64,000 bases of DNA from Bacteroidota bacterium (GTDB lineage Bacteria; Bacteroidota; Bacteroidia; B-17B0; Aurantibacillaceae): assembly GCA_013298715.1 (NCBI GenBank), contig JAAFIQ010000003.1:62001-126000 (forward strand). Reading direction: 5' to 3'. The stretch's first letter is position 1. Each line of letters opens with the position of its first letter. Below, piece after piece: positions 26,269 to 33,810 of this stretch. The translations under genes were made by a program, and so were the position numbers. Below the pieces are notes generated by a model. The model had not been told where the DNA came from and did no database searches. It saw only the letters and a list, made by a program, of their open reading frames with translations.

Positions 26269-27600
26269 ACCTGCCATTTTCATCGCTTCGTGCTTAATGG
26301 CACTATCTAGGGTAATGCGTTCGCTGTTACTAAATGAAGTTGCTTTCTTTAGCATCAAAGGTGTATCTCTAATCTGTTTGCTATTTTCTTTAATAACCTT
26401 TTCGCGTGCGTTTCTTTCATAGTAAGCTTTTGGATTGGTGTAAAGTTCATAAGCATCGTTAATAAAAGCGTTTCCATAACCCGTTAAATTTCCATCAGAA
26501 TACAATAACATAATAACTTGATTGCTTTCTAGCTCTCTCTTTAAGTCGAGTTGCCATACTTCTACTTTCTCTCCTGGTATAGGTGAAGGAATAACTTTAT
26601 TATAATAGTACCAAAACTGCCCACCAGCAAAGCAATTTTGCGGCACGCCCATATAAACTTGATCGTACCAATAACTATCTGATATGGTAAGCACACGTGT
26701 TCTGTTTTTTAAAGAATCGTTTTCAAATAATAATTTTGGATAGGCCAGTTTCATGTTTTGATTTGGCCATGTATTTAAGTTCATGCTTTTTAAAACATCT
26801 GCATCTCTACTTCTGGCAGTATCAACCACTTCAATTTCATTCCAGGTGCAAGCAGGTAAATCAACATGATGCAAGTGTTCAATATATTTAATTATAGTGT
26901 CTGTTGCAATGCAGGCACCGTAGTAACTCCAGTGGTGTCCAAATTTTGGAAACAAAGGGTATGGACTAGTTTTTTTAATTTTTTCAAAATAGGTGTATAA
27001 ATCAAGCGTATTTAAATTATTTTTTTTACTGTGTTTGATGAACAAATTATGGTTAGTGTTTTTAATTGGATGTACATATTTATCTTGCACAAATTCTTTG
27101 CAAAAACTTCCTTTGCCAGGTGCAAAAGCCAATATCAAATCAATGCCTTTGCGTTTTAAACTATCTTTCACAACTTTTGCCTTCCGAAGTTTTTCTTCAA
27201 CTAATTTCTCATCCATCAAATCATCTCCAAAGGCTGCAAAAATGTAACTCTCACTAAATAAATAATTTTCTTTACCTGTTACAAATCCATTCACTCTTAT
27301 TTGATTAAATAAATTGTAATACATTTGGTTGTTCCAACGCACCATGCTTTCTTTAAAGGCCCAGTGATCTTCATTATAATCATCTTCTTTGCTTTGGTAA
27401 TCGCCGCTTAGCCAGTCTTTAATAGTGAATTTTGCTTTTTCATCGCTAATAACTATGCCAGTTAAATTTGGTTTGTTGTAATTTATATCTTCATTATTTT
27501 CTCTACCAATGTATTTAGTGAAAGTTACAAGCAATGGAATAAACAAGGCTATTAAAACAATAATAGAATGAATAGAATATGTTTTATTTTTTGTTGCCAT
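26257..27600 (-). CDS. AlgJ/AlgX-like polysaccharide O-acetylation protein (SGNH-like)
   Basis: A 447-residue protein with one N-terminal membrane anchor (about 12-30) and an extracytoplasmic SGNH-hydrolase-like domain related to AlgX/AlgJ. Visible features: FVTGKENYLF (about 104-113), LAFAPGKGSFC (about 157-167), FGHHWSYYGA (about 220-229, the catalytic His region) and TISDSYWYD (about 303-311, with the nucleophile Ser). In alginate systems this protein takes acetyl groups delivered by the MBOAT protein AlgI and transfers them to the polymer. The MBOAT partner is directly upstream with a one-base stop/start overlap. No polymerase is adjacent, so the acetylated polymer is unknown; the cluster at 12.8-18.4 kb is a candidate. 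Confidence 0.88.
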   Translation of the reverse strand: MATKNKTYSIHSIIVLIALFIPLLVTFTKYIGRENNEDINYNKPNLTGIVISDEKAKFTIKDWLSGDYQSKEDDYNEDHWAFKESMVRWNNQMYYNLFNQIRVNGFVTGKENYLFSESYIFAAFGDDLMDEKLVEEKLRKAKVVKDSLKRKGIDLILAFAPGKGSFCKEFVQDKYVHPIKNTNHNLFIKHSKKNNLNTLDLYTYFEKIKKTSPYPLFPKFGHHWSYYGACIATDTIIKYIEHLHHVDLPACTWNEIEVVDTARSRDADVLKSMNLNTWPNQNMKLAYPKLLFENDSLKNRTRVLTISDSYWYDQVYMGVPQNCFAGGQFWYYYNKVIPSPIPGEKVEVWQLDLKRELESNQVIMLLYSDGNLTGYGNAFINDAYELYTNPKAYYERNAREKVIKENSKQIRDTPLMLKKATSFSNSERITLDSAIKHEAMKMAGLVK

Positions 27601-29012
27601 TAAAATCTAAAATAAATAAATGGGTTAAATGTTAACGAAGTAATAAAACTTAATGATAAATAAAAGAGGCTAATGCCAACCAACACGGCTATCCATTTTG
27701 TTGCTGAGGTAAAATTACCGCTATAAACTTTTTCTTGTATTTTTTTTGTTGCAGAAAATAGTGTAAACAAAGCAAAGAAAAATCCTACAGAAACCATAAA
27801 AATAAAATCGTTGTTCATGGCAAACTTTCCATCAAAAAAGTTAAAGCTATACAACTGTTTAATTACATGCGTACCTAAGGACAAATCTTCGCATTTAAAC
27901 AAAATCCAGGCTGTGTTTACAATGATTAAAGTAATTAGAACAGAAACTATTTTAGGAATTTTGCTAAGAATATTTTCTAAAAACAACCTATCTAATACCA
28001 AAAATAAGCCATGAAAAGCCCCCCAAATAATAAAATTCCAGCTTGCACCATGCCAAAAACCACTCAGTAAAAAAACTACAATTAAATTGCGGTATAACTT
28101 TACATTAGATACTTTGTTGCCTCCTAAAGGGATGTACAAATAGTTTTTCATCCACGTTCCTAAGGTAATGTGCCACCTGCGCCAAAAATCGGTAATGCTG
28201 ATTGATGTATACGGATTATTAAAATTTTCTGGTAATTTAAAGCCTAACATTTTTGCAATACCAATTGCCATATCGCTATAGCCGCTAAAATCAAAGTAAA
28301 TTTGCATGGTGTATGCAATGCTACCAACCCAAGCTGCAGCTGTATCTATTTGATTTTGTGGCAAATTAAAAACAGCATCTGCTTGCATACCAAGCGTGTT
28401 TGCTAAAATGGATTTTTTTGCAAGGCCCAAACAAAATATTAAAAAACCACTTAATTTTATTTCTGGAGTGTAATTTTTTTCTCTATTGGTTATTTGATCA
28501 GCAATATCATTGTACCTTACAATTGGCCCTGCTATTAGTTTTGGGAAAAATAAAATATATGTTTGGTAATGCCAAACATTTTTTAGCGGTGCATGCAAGC
28601 CTCGGTAAACATCAACTATATAGGTGATACTTTCAAACGTGTAAAACGAAATGCCAATTGGTAGAATAACTTTTAGTAAAGAAACATCGGCACCAGAAAT
28701 GGCTTTAAAATTTTCTATAAAAAAATTGCAGTACTTAAAATAAAATAATAAACCTAAATTTATAGATAGTGAAATTATTAAAAATTTTTTCTTAGCCACC
28801 TGTGTTTTCTGGTTATGCATGGCGTTTACCAGAAAGAAATCGAGCAGTGTAGTGGCTAAAATTGCAAATACAAATTTTGGACCGCCCCAACTATAAAAAT
28901 AAAAACTGCCGATAAGTATAACTGCATTTTTAAATTTATGCGGAACCAAGTGGTATACCAATAAAAAAATTGGTAAAAAATAAACTAAAAATGTTATTCC
29001 GCTAAAAACCAT
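27600..29012 (-). CDS. MBOAT-family O-acyltransferase (AlgI/DltB-like)
   Basis: Polytopic membrane protein of 470 residues with about ten hydrophobic segments. It starts MVFSGITFLVYFLPIFLLVY, the usual AlgI beginning, and carries FDFSGYSDMAIGIAKMLGF, FWRRWHITLGTWMKNYLYIP and the MBOAT signature GFWHGASWNFIIWGAFHG, in which the second His is catalytic. It moves acetyl groups across the inner membrane for transfer by the AlgJ/AlgX-like protein encoded immediately downstream (overlap at 27600). The permease gene lies 23 bases upstream and may share its transcript. Confidence 0.95.
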   Translation of the reverse strand: MVFSGITFLVYFLPIFLLVYHLVPHKFKNAVILIGSFYFYSWGGPKFVFAILATTLLDFFLVNAMHNQKTQVAKKKFLIISLSINLGLLFYFKYCNFFIENFKAISGADVSLLKVILPIGISFYTFESITYIVDVYRGLHAPLKNVWHYQTYILFFPKLIAGPIVRYNDIADQITNREKNYTPEIKLSGFLIFCLGLAKKSILANTLGMQADAVFNLPQNQIDTAAAWVGSIAYTMQIYFDFSGYSDMAIGIAKMLGFKLPENFNNPYTSISITDFWRRWHITLGTWMKNYLYIPLGGNKVSNVKLYRNLIVVFLLSGFWHGASWNFIIWGAFHGLFLVLDRLFLENILSKIPKIVSVLITLIIVNTAWILFKCEDLSLGTHVIKQLYSFNFFDGKFAMNNDFIFMVSVGFFFALFTLFSATKKIQEKVYSGNFTSATKWIAVLVGISLFYLSLSFITSLTFNPFIYFRF

Positions 29013-29035
29013 TAATGCTTACAAATTTACAATTG

Positions 29036-30304
29036 TTAATCAAATTTTAAAGTTTTTATTGGGGTAAGTTTAGTTAAAATTAAGGTAGGTAAAAGCAGCA
29101 TAATTAAGCAAACAATAAAAGTACTGGCATTTAATACTAGCAAATATGGCCAATTCATTTCTATTGCAACGCTGTCTACATAATAAATTTCGCTATCTAA
29201 TTTTATGGGTTTAAAATTTTGTTGAATGTAGCATAAACCTATGCCAATTATGTTTCCAATCAACATGCCTTTTACAATTAATTGTAAGCTTATGGAAACA
29301 AAAATTTTCCGAACACTTACATTGTTCATGCCCAAAGCTTTTACAAGACCTACCATGTTTGCGCGCTCTAAAATTAATATTAACAAAGCGGTTATCATAT
29401 TAATTGTAGCTACCAGTATCATTAAAACTATAACAATAATGCCGTTAATGTCTAACTTCTCTAACCAAATAAAAATGTTGGCATAAATTACTTTTACATT
29501 ATTTACACTATAACCATAACCAAGTAATTCTTGAATTTGATTGGTATACTTATCAACCTCATTAAAATTAGCAATTTTAATTTCGTAAGCAGCAACTTGG
29601 TTTTCGTTCCAATAATTTAGGCTCTGTATTTTTTTAGTGTCAACTATTAATAAGTTGTCATCAAAATCGGCGAAGCTACTTTTAAAAATTCCTGTTACAA
29701 TAAAATCTCGCGAACGTTGTTCGTACTTAGTAATTTCTTGGTTAATGGTACTATCATAAATTTGATGCTGAACAATAAAATAAACCAAAATTTTTTGATT
29801 CAATTTTATATCCATTTTTTCCGCAATTCGTTTACTAATTAAAATATCTTTTTTTTGAACGCTGTCTTCATACTGCGGTATTACTCCTTCAATTAATGCA
29901 TTTTTTAAAAAAGAAAAATCATAATCCTTATCAACGCCTTTTAGAATAACACCTTCGTTTTGAGCATTAGTTTTTAAAATACCATTTTTTAAAGTTGTCC
30001 CCTGAAAATGTTTTACAAACGATAATTTTTTAATTAATTCAATGCTATCTTTTGTAAGTGTTAGCGCCTCAGGTTCGTTGCTGGGATTAACATTAATACT
30101 ACTTATAGAAATATGGGTGGTTAATCCTGTAAGTTTGTTTGTAATTTCTTTTTTAAAACCTAAAACGATAGAAATAGTTAAAATCATTACGCTTACACCA
30201 ATTACAACACCTATAATTCCTATCTTTACAATAGGCTTAGAAATTTTACCTTCGGTGTTTTTAGAATTAGTAATTTTGGCGGCTATAAAGCGTTCAATAT
30301 TCAT
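29036..30304 (-). CDS. FtsX/LolE-type ABC transporter permease
   Basis: Inner-membrane permease of 422 residues with four membrane segments: one near residues 25-50, then three in the C-terminal 170 residues (around 275-305, 325-350 and 385-410). The large periplasmic MacB_PCD-like domain lies between them. FIAAKITNSK at the start matches the LolC/LolE family, and VGLVKALGMNNVSVRKIFV is the typical cytoplasmic coupling loop contacting the ATPase. LolCE extracts lipoproteins from the inner membrane for the outer membrane. The cognate ATPase is not adjacent. Its ATG is only two bases from the divergent muramidase start. Confidence 0.9.
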   Translation of the reverse strand: MNIERFIAAKITNSKNTEGKISKPIVKIGIIGVVIGVSVMILTISIVLGFKKEITNKLTGLTTHISISSINVNPSNEPEALTLTKDSIELIKKLSFVKHFQGTTLKNGILKTNAQNEGVILKGVDKDYDFSFLKNALIEGVIPQYEDSVQKKDILISKRIAEKMDIKLNQKILVYFIVQHQIYDSTINQEITKYEQRSRDFIVTGIFKSSFADFDDNLLIVDTKKIQSLNYWNENQVAAYEIKIANFNEVDKYTNQIQELLGYGYSVNNVKVIYANIFIWLEKLDINGIIVIVLMILVATINMITALLILILERANMVGLVKALGMNNVSVRKIFVSISLQLIVKGMLIGNIIGIGLCYIQQNFKPIKLDSEIYYVDSVAIEMNWPYLLVLNASTFIVCLIMLLLPTLILTKLTPIKTLKFD

Positions 30305-30306
30305 TT

Positions 30307-31512
30307 ATGATGACATATTTTTGTAAAAATACTAATTTGCGTGGCATTGTTTTATTATTACTCCTTTTATTTTTTAAAAGCGAGGCACAGGTAACTATAT
30401 TACCCTACAACTCAGTAGTAACAGGCGCTCAGCAATTTGCGAGGTATTTACCAAAATTAAAAGGTAAGCGCATTGCTATTGTTACCAATATTACTGGTAA
30501 AATCGGTAATACATCTATTGTGGATACATTACTTAGTTTAAAAGTAAACATAAAAAAAATATTTGGTCCCGAACACGGATTTAGAGGCGATACAGAGGCT
30601 GGAGATAAAGTTGCAAGTGGCATTGATAAAAAGACAAAATTACCTGTAATATCACTTTATGGTGCTAATAAAAAGCCAACAAAAGAGCAATTAAAAGATG
30701 TAGATGTTGTTCTTTACGACATTCAAGATATTGGTGTTCGTTTTTATACCTACATATCAACTATGTGTTATGCCATGGAAGCTTGTGCTGAGAATAAAAA
30801 AGAAATGATTATTTTGGACAGGCCTAATCCCAATGGATTTTATATAGATGGACCAGTTTTAAAAAATGAATTTAAGGGATTTTTAGGTTTGCACAATGTT
30901 CCAATTGTTTATGGTTTAACTTGTGGCGAATATGCAACAATGGTGAATGGCCAGAGCTGGCTTAAAAACAAAGTTAAATGTAAACTAACTGTGGTGCCTT
31001 TACAAAATTACAATAGAGCATGCAGTTACGAGTTGCCACATAAACCTTCACCTAATATTGGCAGTACTGCGGCAGTATTGCTTTATCCGAGTTTGGGATT
31101 ATTTGAAGGCACGCTCATTAGCTTAGGAAGAGGAACTGAATTTCCGTTTGAAGTTATTGGACACCCTAATTACTCGGATACAAATTTTAAATTTACGCCA
31201 ATAGCAAGTAAATTAAGTGCTTCGCCAAAATATTTGAATACAGTGTGTTATGGAATCGATTTAAAAAAAGAAAATTATTTGATTAACCACCCAAAACAAT
31301 TGAATTTACAATGGTTACGAACGATGTTATTGAAATTAAGACGTGAAGATTTTTTCGACAAAAACTTTAATTATCATTCAGGGAATATAGAGTTGCAACA
31401 ACAAATTAAATCACGTATTAATTTGGATGCTATAAGGATTTCGTGGGAAACTGATACACAAGCGTACAAGGCTATTCGTAAAAACTATTTGTTGTACAAG
31501 GATTTTGAATAA
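30307..31512 (+). CDS. namZ: Exo-beta-N-acetylmuramidase NamZ family (DUF1343)
   Basis: DUF1343 protein of 401 residues; the Bacillus member NamZ releases terminal N-acetylmuramic acid from peptidoglycan fragments. Signal peptide with core IVLLLLLLFF ends KSEAQ. Family motifs are clear: GKRIAIVTNITGKIG, FGPEHGFRGDTEAGD, YDIQDIGVRFYTYISTM, DRPNPNGFYIDGPV, LTCGEYATM, PSPNIGS and YPSLGLFEGTLISLGRGTEFPFEVIG (read as consecutive segments). It probably acts in the periplasm in cell-wall recycling. Tandem ATGs occur at 30307 and 30310, and a TTG at 30337 would also give a good signal peptide. The ATG starts two bases from the divergent permease start, so the promoter must overlap the neighbouring coding sequence. 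Confidence 0.93.
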   Translation: MMTYFCKNTNLRGIVLLLLLLFFKSEAQVTILPYNSVVTGAQQFARYLPKLKGKRIAIVTNITGKIGNTSIVDTLLSLKVNIKKIFGPEHGFRGDTEAGDKVASGIDKKTKLPVISLYGANKKPTKEQLKDVDVVLYDIQDIGVRFYTYISTMCYAMEACAENKKEMIILDRPNPNGFYIDGPVLKNEFKGFLGLHNVPIVYGLTCGEYATMVNGQSWLKNKVKCKLTVVPLQNYNRACSYELPHKPSPNIGSTAAVLLYPSLGLFEGTLISLGRGTEFPFEVIGHPNYSDTNFKFTPIASKLSASPKYLNTVCYGIDLKKENYLINHPKQLNLQWLRTMLLKLRREDFFDKNFNYHSGNIELQQQIKSRINLDAIRISWETDTQAYKAIRKNYLLYKDFE

Positions 31513-31516
31513 TTTT

Positions 31517-32365
31517 TTAATCGGCCCTTAACAATAAACCTTTTACAAATTCAGGTTTTTCATAAGTTACTAAATGCCCAGTATTTTGAAGCAAATAAAA
31601 ATTAGCAGAACAATTTATTAGCTTTTTTTTTGCGAAAGAAAAATTTGCTGTATCTGCCAACCTATCCATAGCACCTGTAATTACAGTAGTTTCAACAAAT
31701 AAATTTTTCCATTTAGGCAACATCAATTGCATTTGTTTTTCATGTGCATATTTTTCTTTGGTAGCCACATTTAACATTTTAGGTAAAAATAACTGCACTA
31801 CTTTAGTTTTGCCGAGTTTACTAAACCAAAAAAATTTTTCTTTGTTAGGGTCTAGCACAGGCGATACCATAAGCAATTGCTTTACCAATTGCGGGTAGTT
31901 AATTGCCAGCCAAGCTGCTATTGGCGCACCGTAGCTCCTGCCTAGTAAAACAACTTGTTTCTTAGTTTTATTTTCGAGTTCAATAATGTGCTTTATACTT
32001 AAGGCTTGCAACTGTGTTGATAGTTCTGCTTTTCCGTAATTCGATTTTCCATAGCCAATTCTATCAATAGCAATTAGTTTAAATTTTGTTTGCAACAAAC
32101 TATCATCCATTAAATTCATATAGCCATACCAAGCACCAGGCGCACCGTGCAATAGAACTAACAAAGGTAGTGTATCATTTAAGCAGGTTTTGGTGTAATG
32201 TAATTTGTAATTTAAAAAATTGGTAAAATGGTAAGTAGCTTTTACTTTTTTGGTAGCGTAATGCTGATTTAGTTCTTTATCAGTGTAAATGTATTTGTTT
32301 AATAGGAAGCAAGAATTAGCAGTTAGCAGAATGGTAAGAATAAAAATATTTTTAATAGTTTTAAT
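31517..32365 (-). CDS. Alpha/beta-hydrolase lipoprotein with probable ATT start
   Basis: Alpha/beta-fold hydrolase. The fold is clear: the oxyanion-hole segment LLHGAPGAWYG, nucleophile elbow LGRSYGAP, acid region around GAMDRLAD and catalytic His in NTGHLVTYE. The first canonical start (TTG, 32162-32164) would place the protein start inside the first core beta strand. The frame is open upstream to a TGA at 32369-32371 and encodes a lipoprotein signal peptide, KTIKNIFILTILLTANSC, followed by about 49 residues leading into the domain. No ATG, GTG or TTG lies in front of it; the likely start is ATT at 32363-32365 (or 32354-32356). The mature lipoprotein would be about 264 residues. Substrate unknown. 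The 3' end is convergent with the muramidase, four bases apart. Confidence 0.75.
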   Translation of the reverse strand: MKTIKNIFILTILLTANSCFLLNKYIYTDKELNQHYATKKVKATYHFTNFLNYKLHYTKTCLNDTLPLLVLLHGAPGAWYGYMNLMDDSLLQTKFKLIAIDRIGYGKSNYGKAELSTQLQALSIKHIIELENKTKKQVVLLGRSYGAPIAAWLAINYPQLVKQLLMVSPVLDPNKEKFFWFSKLGKTKVVQLFLPKMLNVATKEKYAHEKQMQLMLPKWKNLFVETTVITGAMDRLADTANFSFAKKKLINCSANFYLLQNTGHLVTYEKPEFVKGLLLRAD

Positions 32366-32395
32366 AAGTCAAAAATAACCTAAATTTAGATTAAG

Positions 32396-32403
32396 TATAT
32401 TTG
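32396..32403 (+). promoter_or_regulatory. Candidate -7 element of the methyltransferase gene
   Basis: TATATTTG is a perfect TAnnTTTG match ending five bases before the TTG start at 32408. A start site five to seven bases downstream would give a leaderless or nearly leaderless mRNA. No upstream TTTG element is seen. Confidence 0.3.
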
Positions 32404-32407
32404 TTTT

Positions 32408-33064
32408 TTGAGTTTAAGTAACGAAATAGTAGAAAACTACGGTAACAGAATTTTGCCTGACAGCTTGTATAATTCTGTATACGCAAAATTAATGTCGAAA
32501 GAGGTTTTTGAAACCTTAAAGCACCATGTAGCTGCAGTTTTCGCATCAACAAACAATAAAACTATTTTAGAAATTGGCGCCGGACAAGGAGGCAACATAA
32601 ATTACCTTAAGGCTTGCGGTTTTAAGGATGAGTGTATTTTCGTAAACGAATTGTTACCAGAGCGCATTGCCGCATTAAAAAAAGATTACAGCACTATTAA
32701 ATTATTTGAAGGAAACGCAATTGAACTAAATTTTAATCAGCAGTTTGATGCCATTTACCAATCAACTGTTTTTACATCTGTATTAAAGGATGAGGATAGG
32801 CAAGCTTTGGCTAACAATATGTGGCTGCATTTAAAAAAAGACGGAGCTATTTTTTGGTATGATTTTATTTACAACAACCCAAAAAATAAACACGTAAAAA
32901 AAGTTTCAATAGATGAAATAAAAAAATTGTTTCCTGAGGCAAAGTCGTTTACTGTTTCAAAAATCACATTGGCACCGCCCATTGGTAGAAGGGTTGGCAG
33001 GCTTTACAATTTGTTTAATTGGCCATTTTTACGCAGCCATGTTTTTGTAACGATTAGGAAATAA
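32408..33064 (+). CDS. Class I SAM-dependent methyltransferase
   Basis: A 218-residue Rossmann-fold methyltransferase. Motif I is ILEIGAGQGGNINYL (about 55-69), the acidic residue after strand two is in VNELLPERIAAL, motif II/III is LFEGNAIELNF and FDAIYQSTVFTSVL is the motif IV region. The C-terminal part (FYNLFNWPFLRSHVFVTIR-like ending) resembles methyltransferases placed in polysaccharide or lipid clusters, but the substrate is unknown. The start is TTG at 32408; the next Met (M29) would remove part of the N-terminal helix. It is divergent from the hydrolase lipoprotein. Confidence 0.85.
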   Translation: MSLSNEIVENYGNRILPDSLYNSVYAKLMSKEVFETLKHHVAAVFASTNNKTILEIGAGQGGNINYLKACGFKDECIFVNELLPERIAALKKDYSTIKLFEGNAIELNFNQQFDAIYQSTVFTSVLKDEDRQALANNMWLHLKKDGAIFWYDFIYNNPKNKHVKKVSIDEIKKLFPEAKSFTVSKITLAPPIGRRVGRLYNLFNWPFLRSHVFVTIRK

Positions 33065-33070
33065 CACTTT

Positions 33071-33808
33071 TCATTTCTTCACCTGTTTTTTTAACCAAGC
33101 TTTAATGTCGTTTAACTCATCGCCACAAATACTGTGTGGCATTTGGTAGGCATTAAAATCAAAGGAAGGGTGTTTTTTTTCGGCAAACAGTTTTTTAATT
33201 TTTTCGGCTTCGCTAAATTTTAAAACATTATCCGATCTGCCATGTGCTACAAAAAATTTAACTTGGTTTATTTTTGTCCAATCTAATTTATTACTCGTTG
33301 TTTCATCAAGCAGTCTGCCACTCAATGCAAGTATGCCTTTTACTTTTGTTGGTGCATTCATAGCAATATCCAAGCTCATAATGGCACCTTGGCTAGAACC
33401 CATTAAAAAAACTTGTGTGCTATCTAACTTATAAGCTTTGCACGCATTACTAATAAAGGATAAAATCTTTTTTCTACTCTCAGTTGCTTCTTTGTAGTTA
33501 TGAATTTTTGAACCATCAGGATTTATTTGTAAATCGTACCAACTAAATCCTTGATTGTTTCTATCATTATAAGGTGCGCGTAAACTAAACACTTGAAATT
33601 TTTTTTCAAACATTTGTGCCATTTCAAACAAATCGCTTTCGTTGCTACCATAACCATGAAGCATAATTAACACGGGGGTTTTGTTGGTTATTTTTTCTGC
33701 TGCAAAAACAGAGTAGGTAAGCGTGGTGTTTATTTGTTGCGCAAAAAGGTTACCACAACAAATCACAAAAAATAAAATAACACCCTTAAAAAAGTTTGTG
33801 CTTGTCAT
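33071..33808 (-). CDS. Exported alpha/beta-hydrolase (phospholipase/carboxylesterase family)
   Basis: Secreted hydrolase of 245 residues. Signal peptide ends CCGNLFAQ (about residue 24). Motifs match the phospholipase/carboxylesterase (Abhydrolase_2) family: LIMLHGYGSNESDLFEMA (about 46-63), nucleophile GSSQGA (about 136-141), acid residue in HGRSDNVLKF and catalytic His in MPHSICGDEL. It probably cleaves short acyl esters in the periplasm. The start codon is two bases after the stop of rnr, so both genes share a transcript. Confidence 0.9.
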   Translation of the reverse strand: MTSTNFFKGVILFFVICCGNLFAQQINTTLTYSVFAAEKITNKTPVLIMLHGYGSNESDLFEMAQMFEKKFQVFSLRAPYNDRNNQGFSWYDLQINPDGSKIHNYKEATESRKKILSFISNACKAYKLDSTQVFLMGSSQGAIMSLDIAMNAPTKVKGILALSGRLLDETTSNKLDWTKINQVKFFVAHGRSDNVLKFSEAEKIKKLFAEKKHPSFDFNAYQMPHSICGDELNDIKAWLKKQVKK

Positions 33809-33810
33809 GT

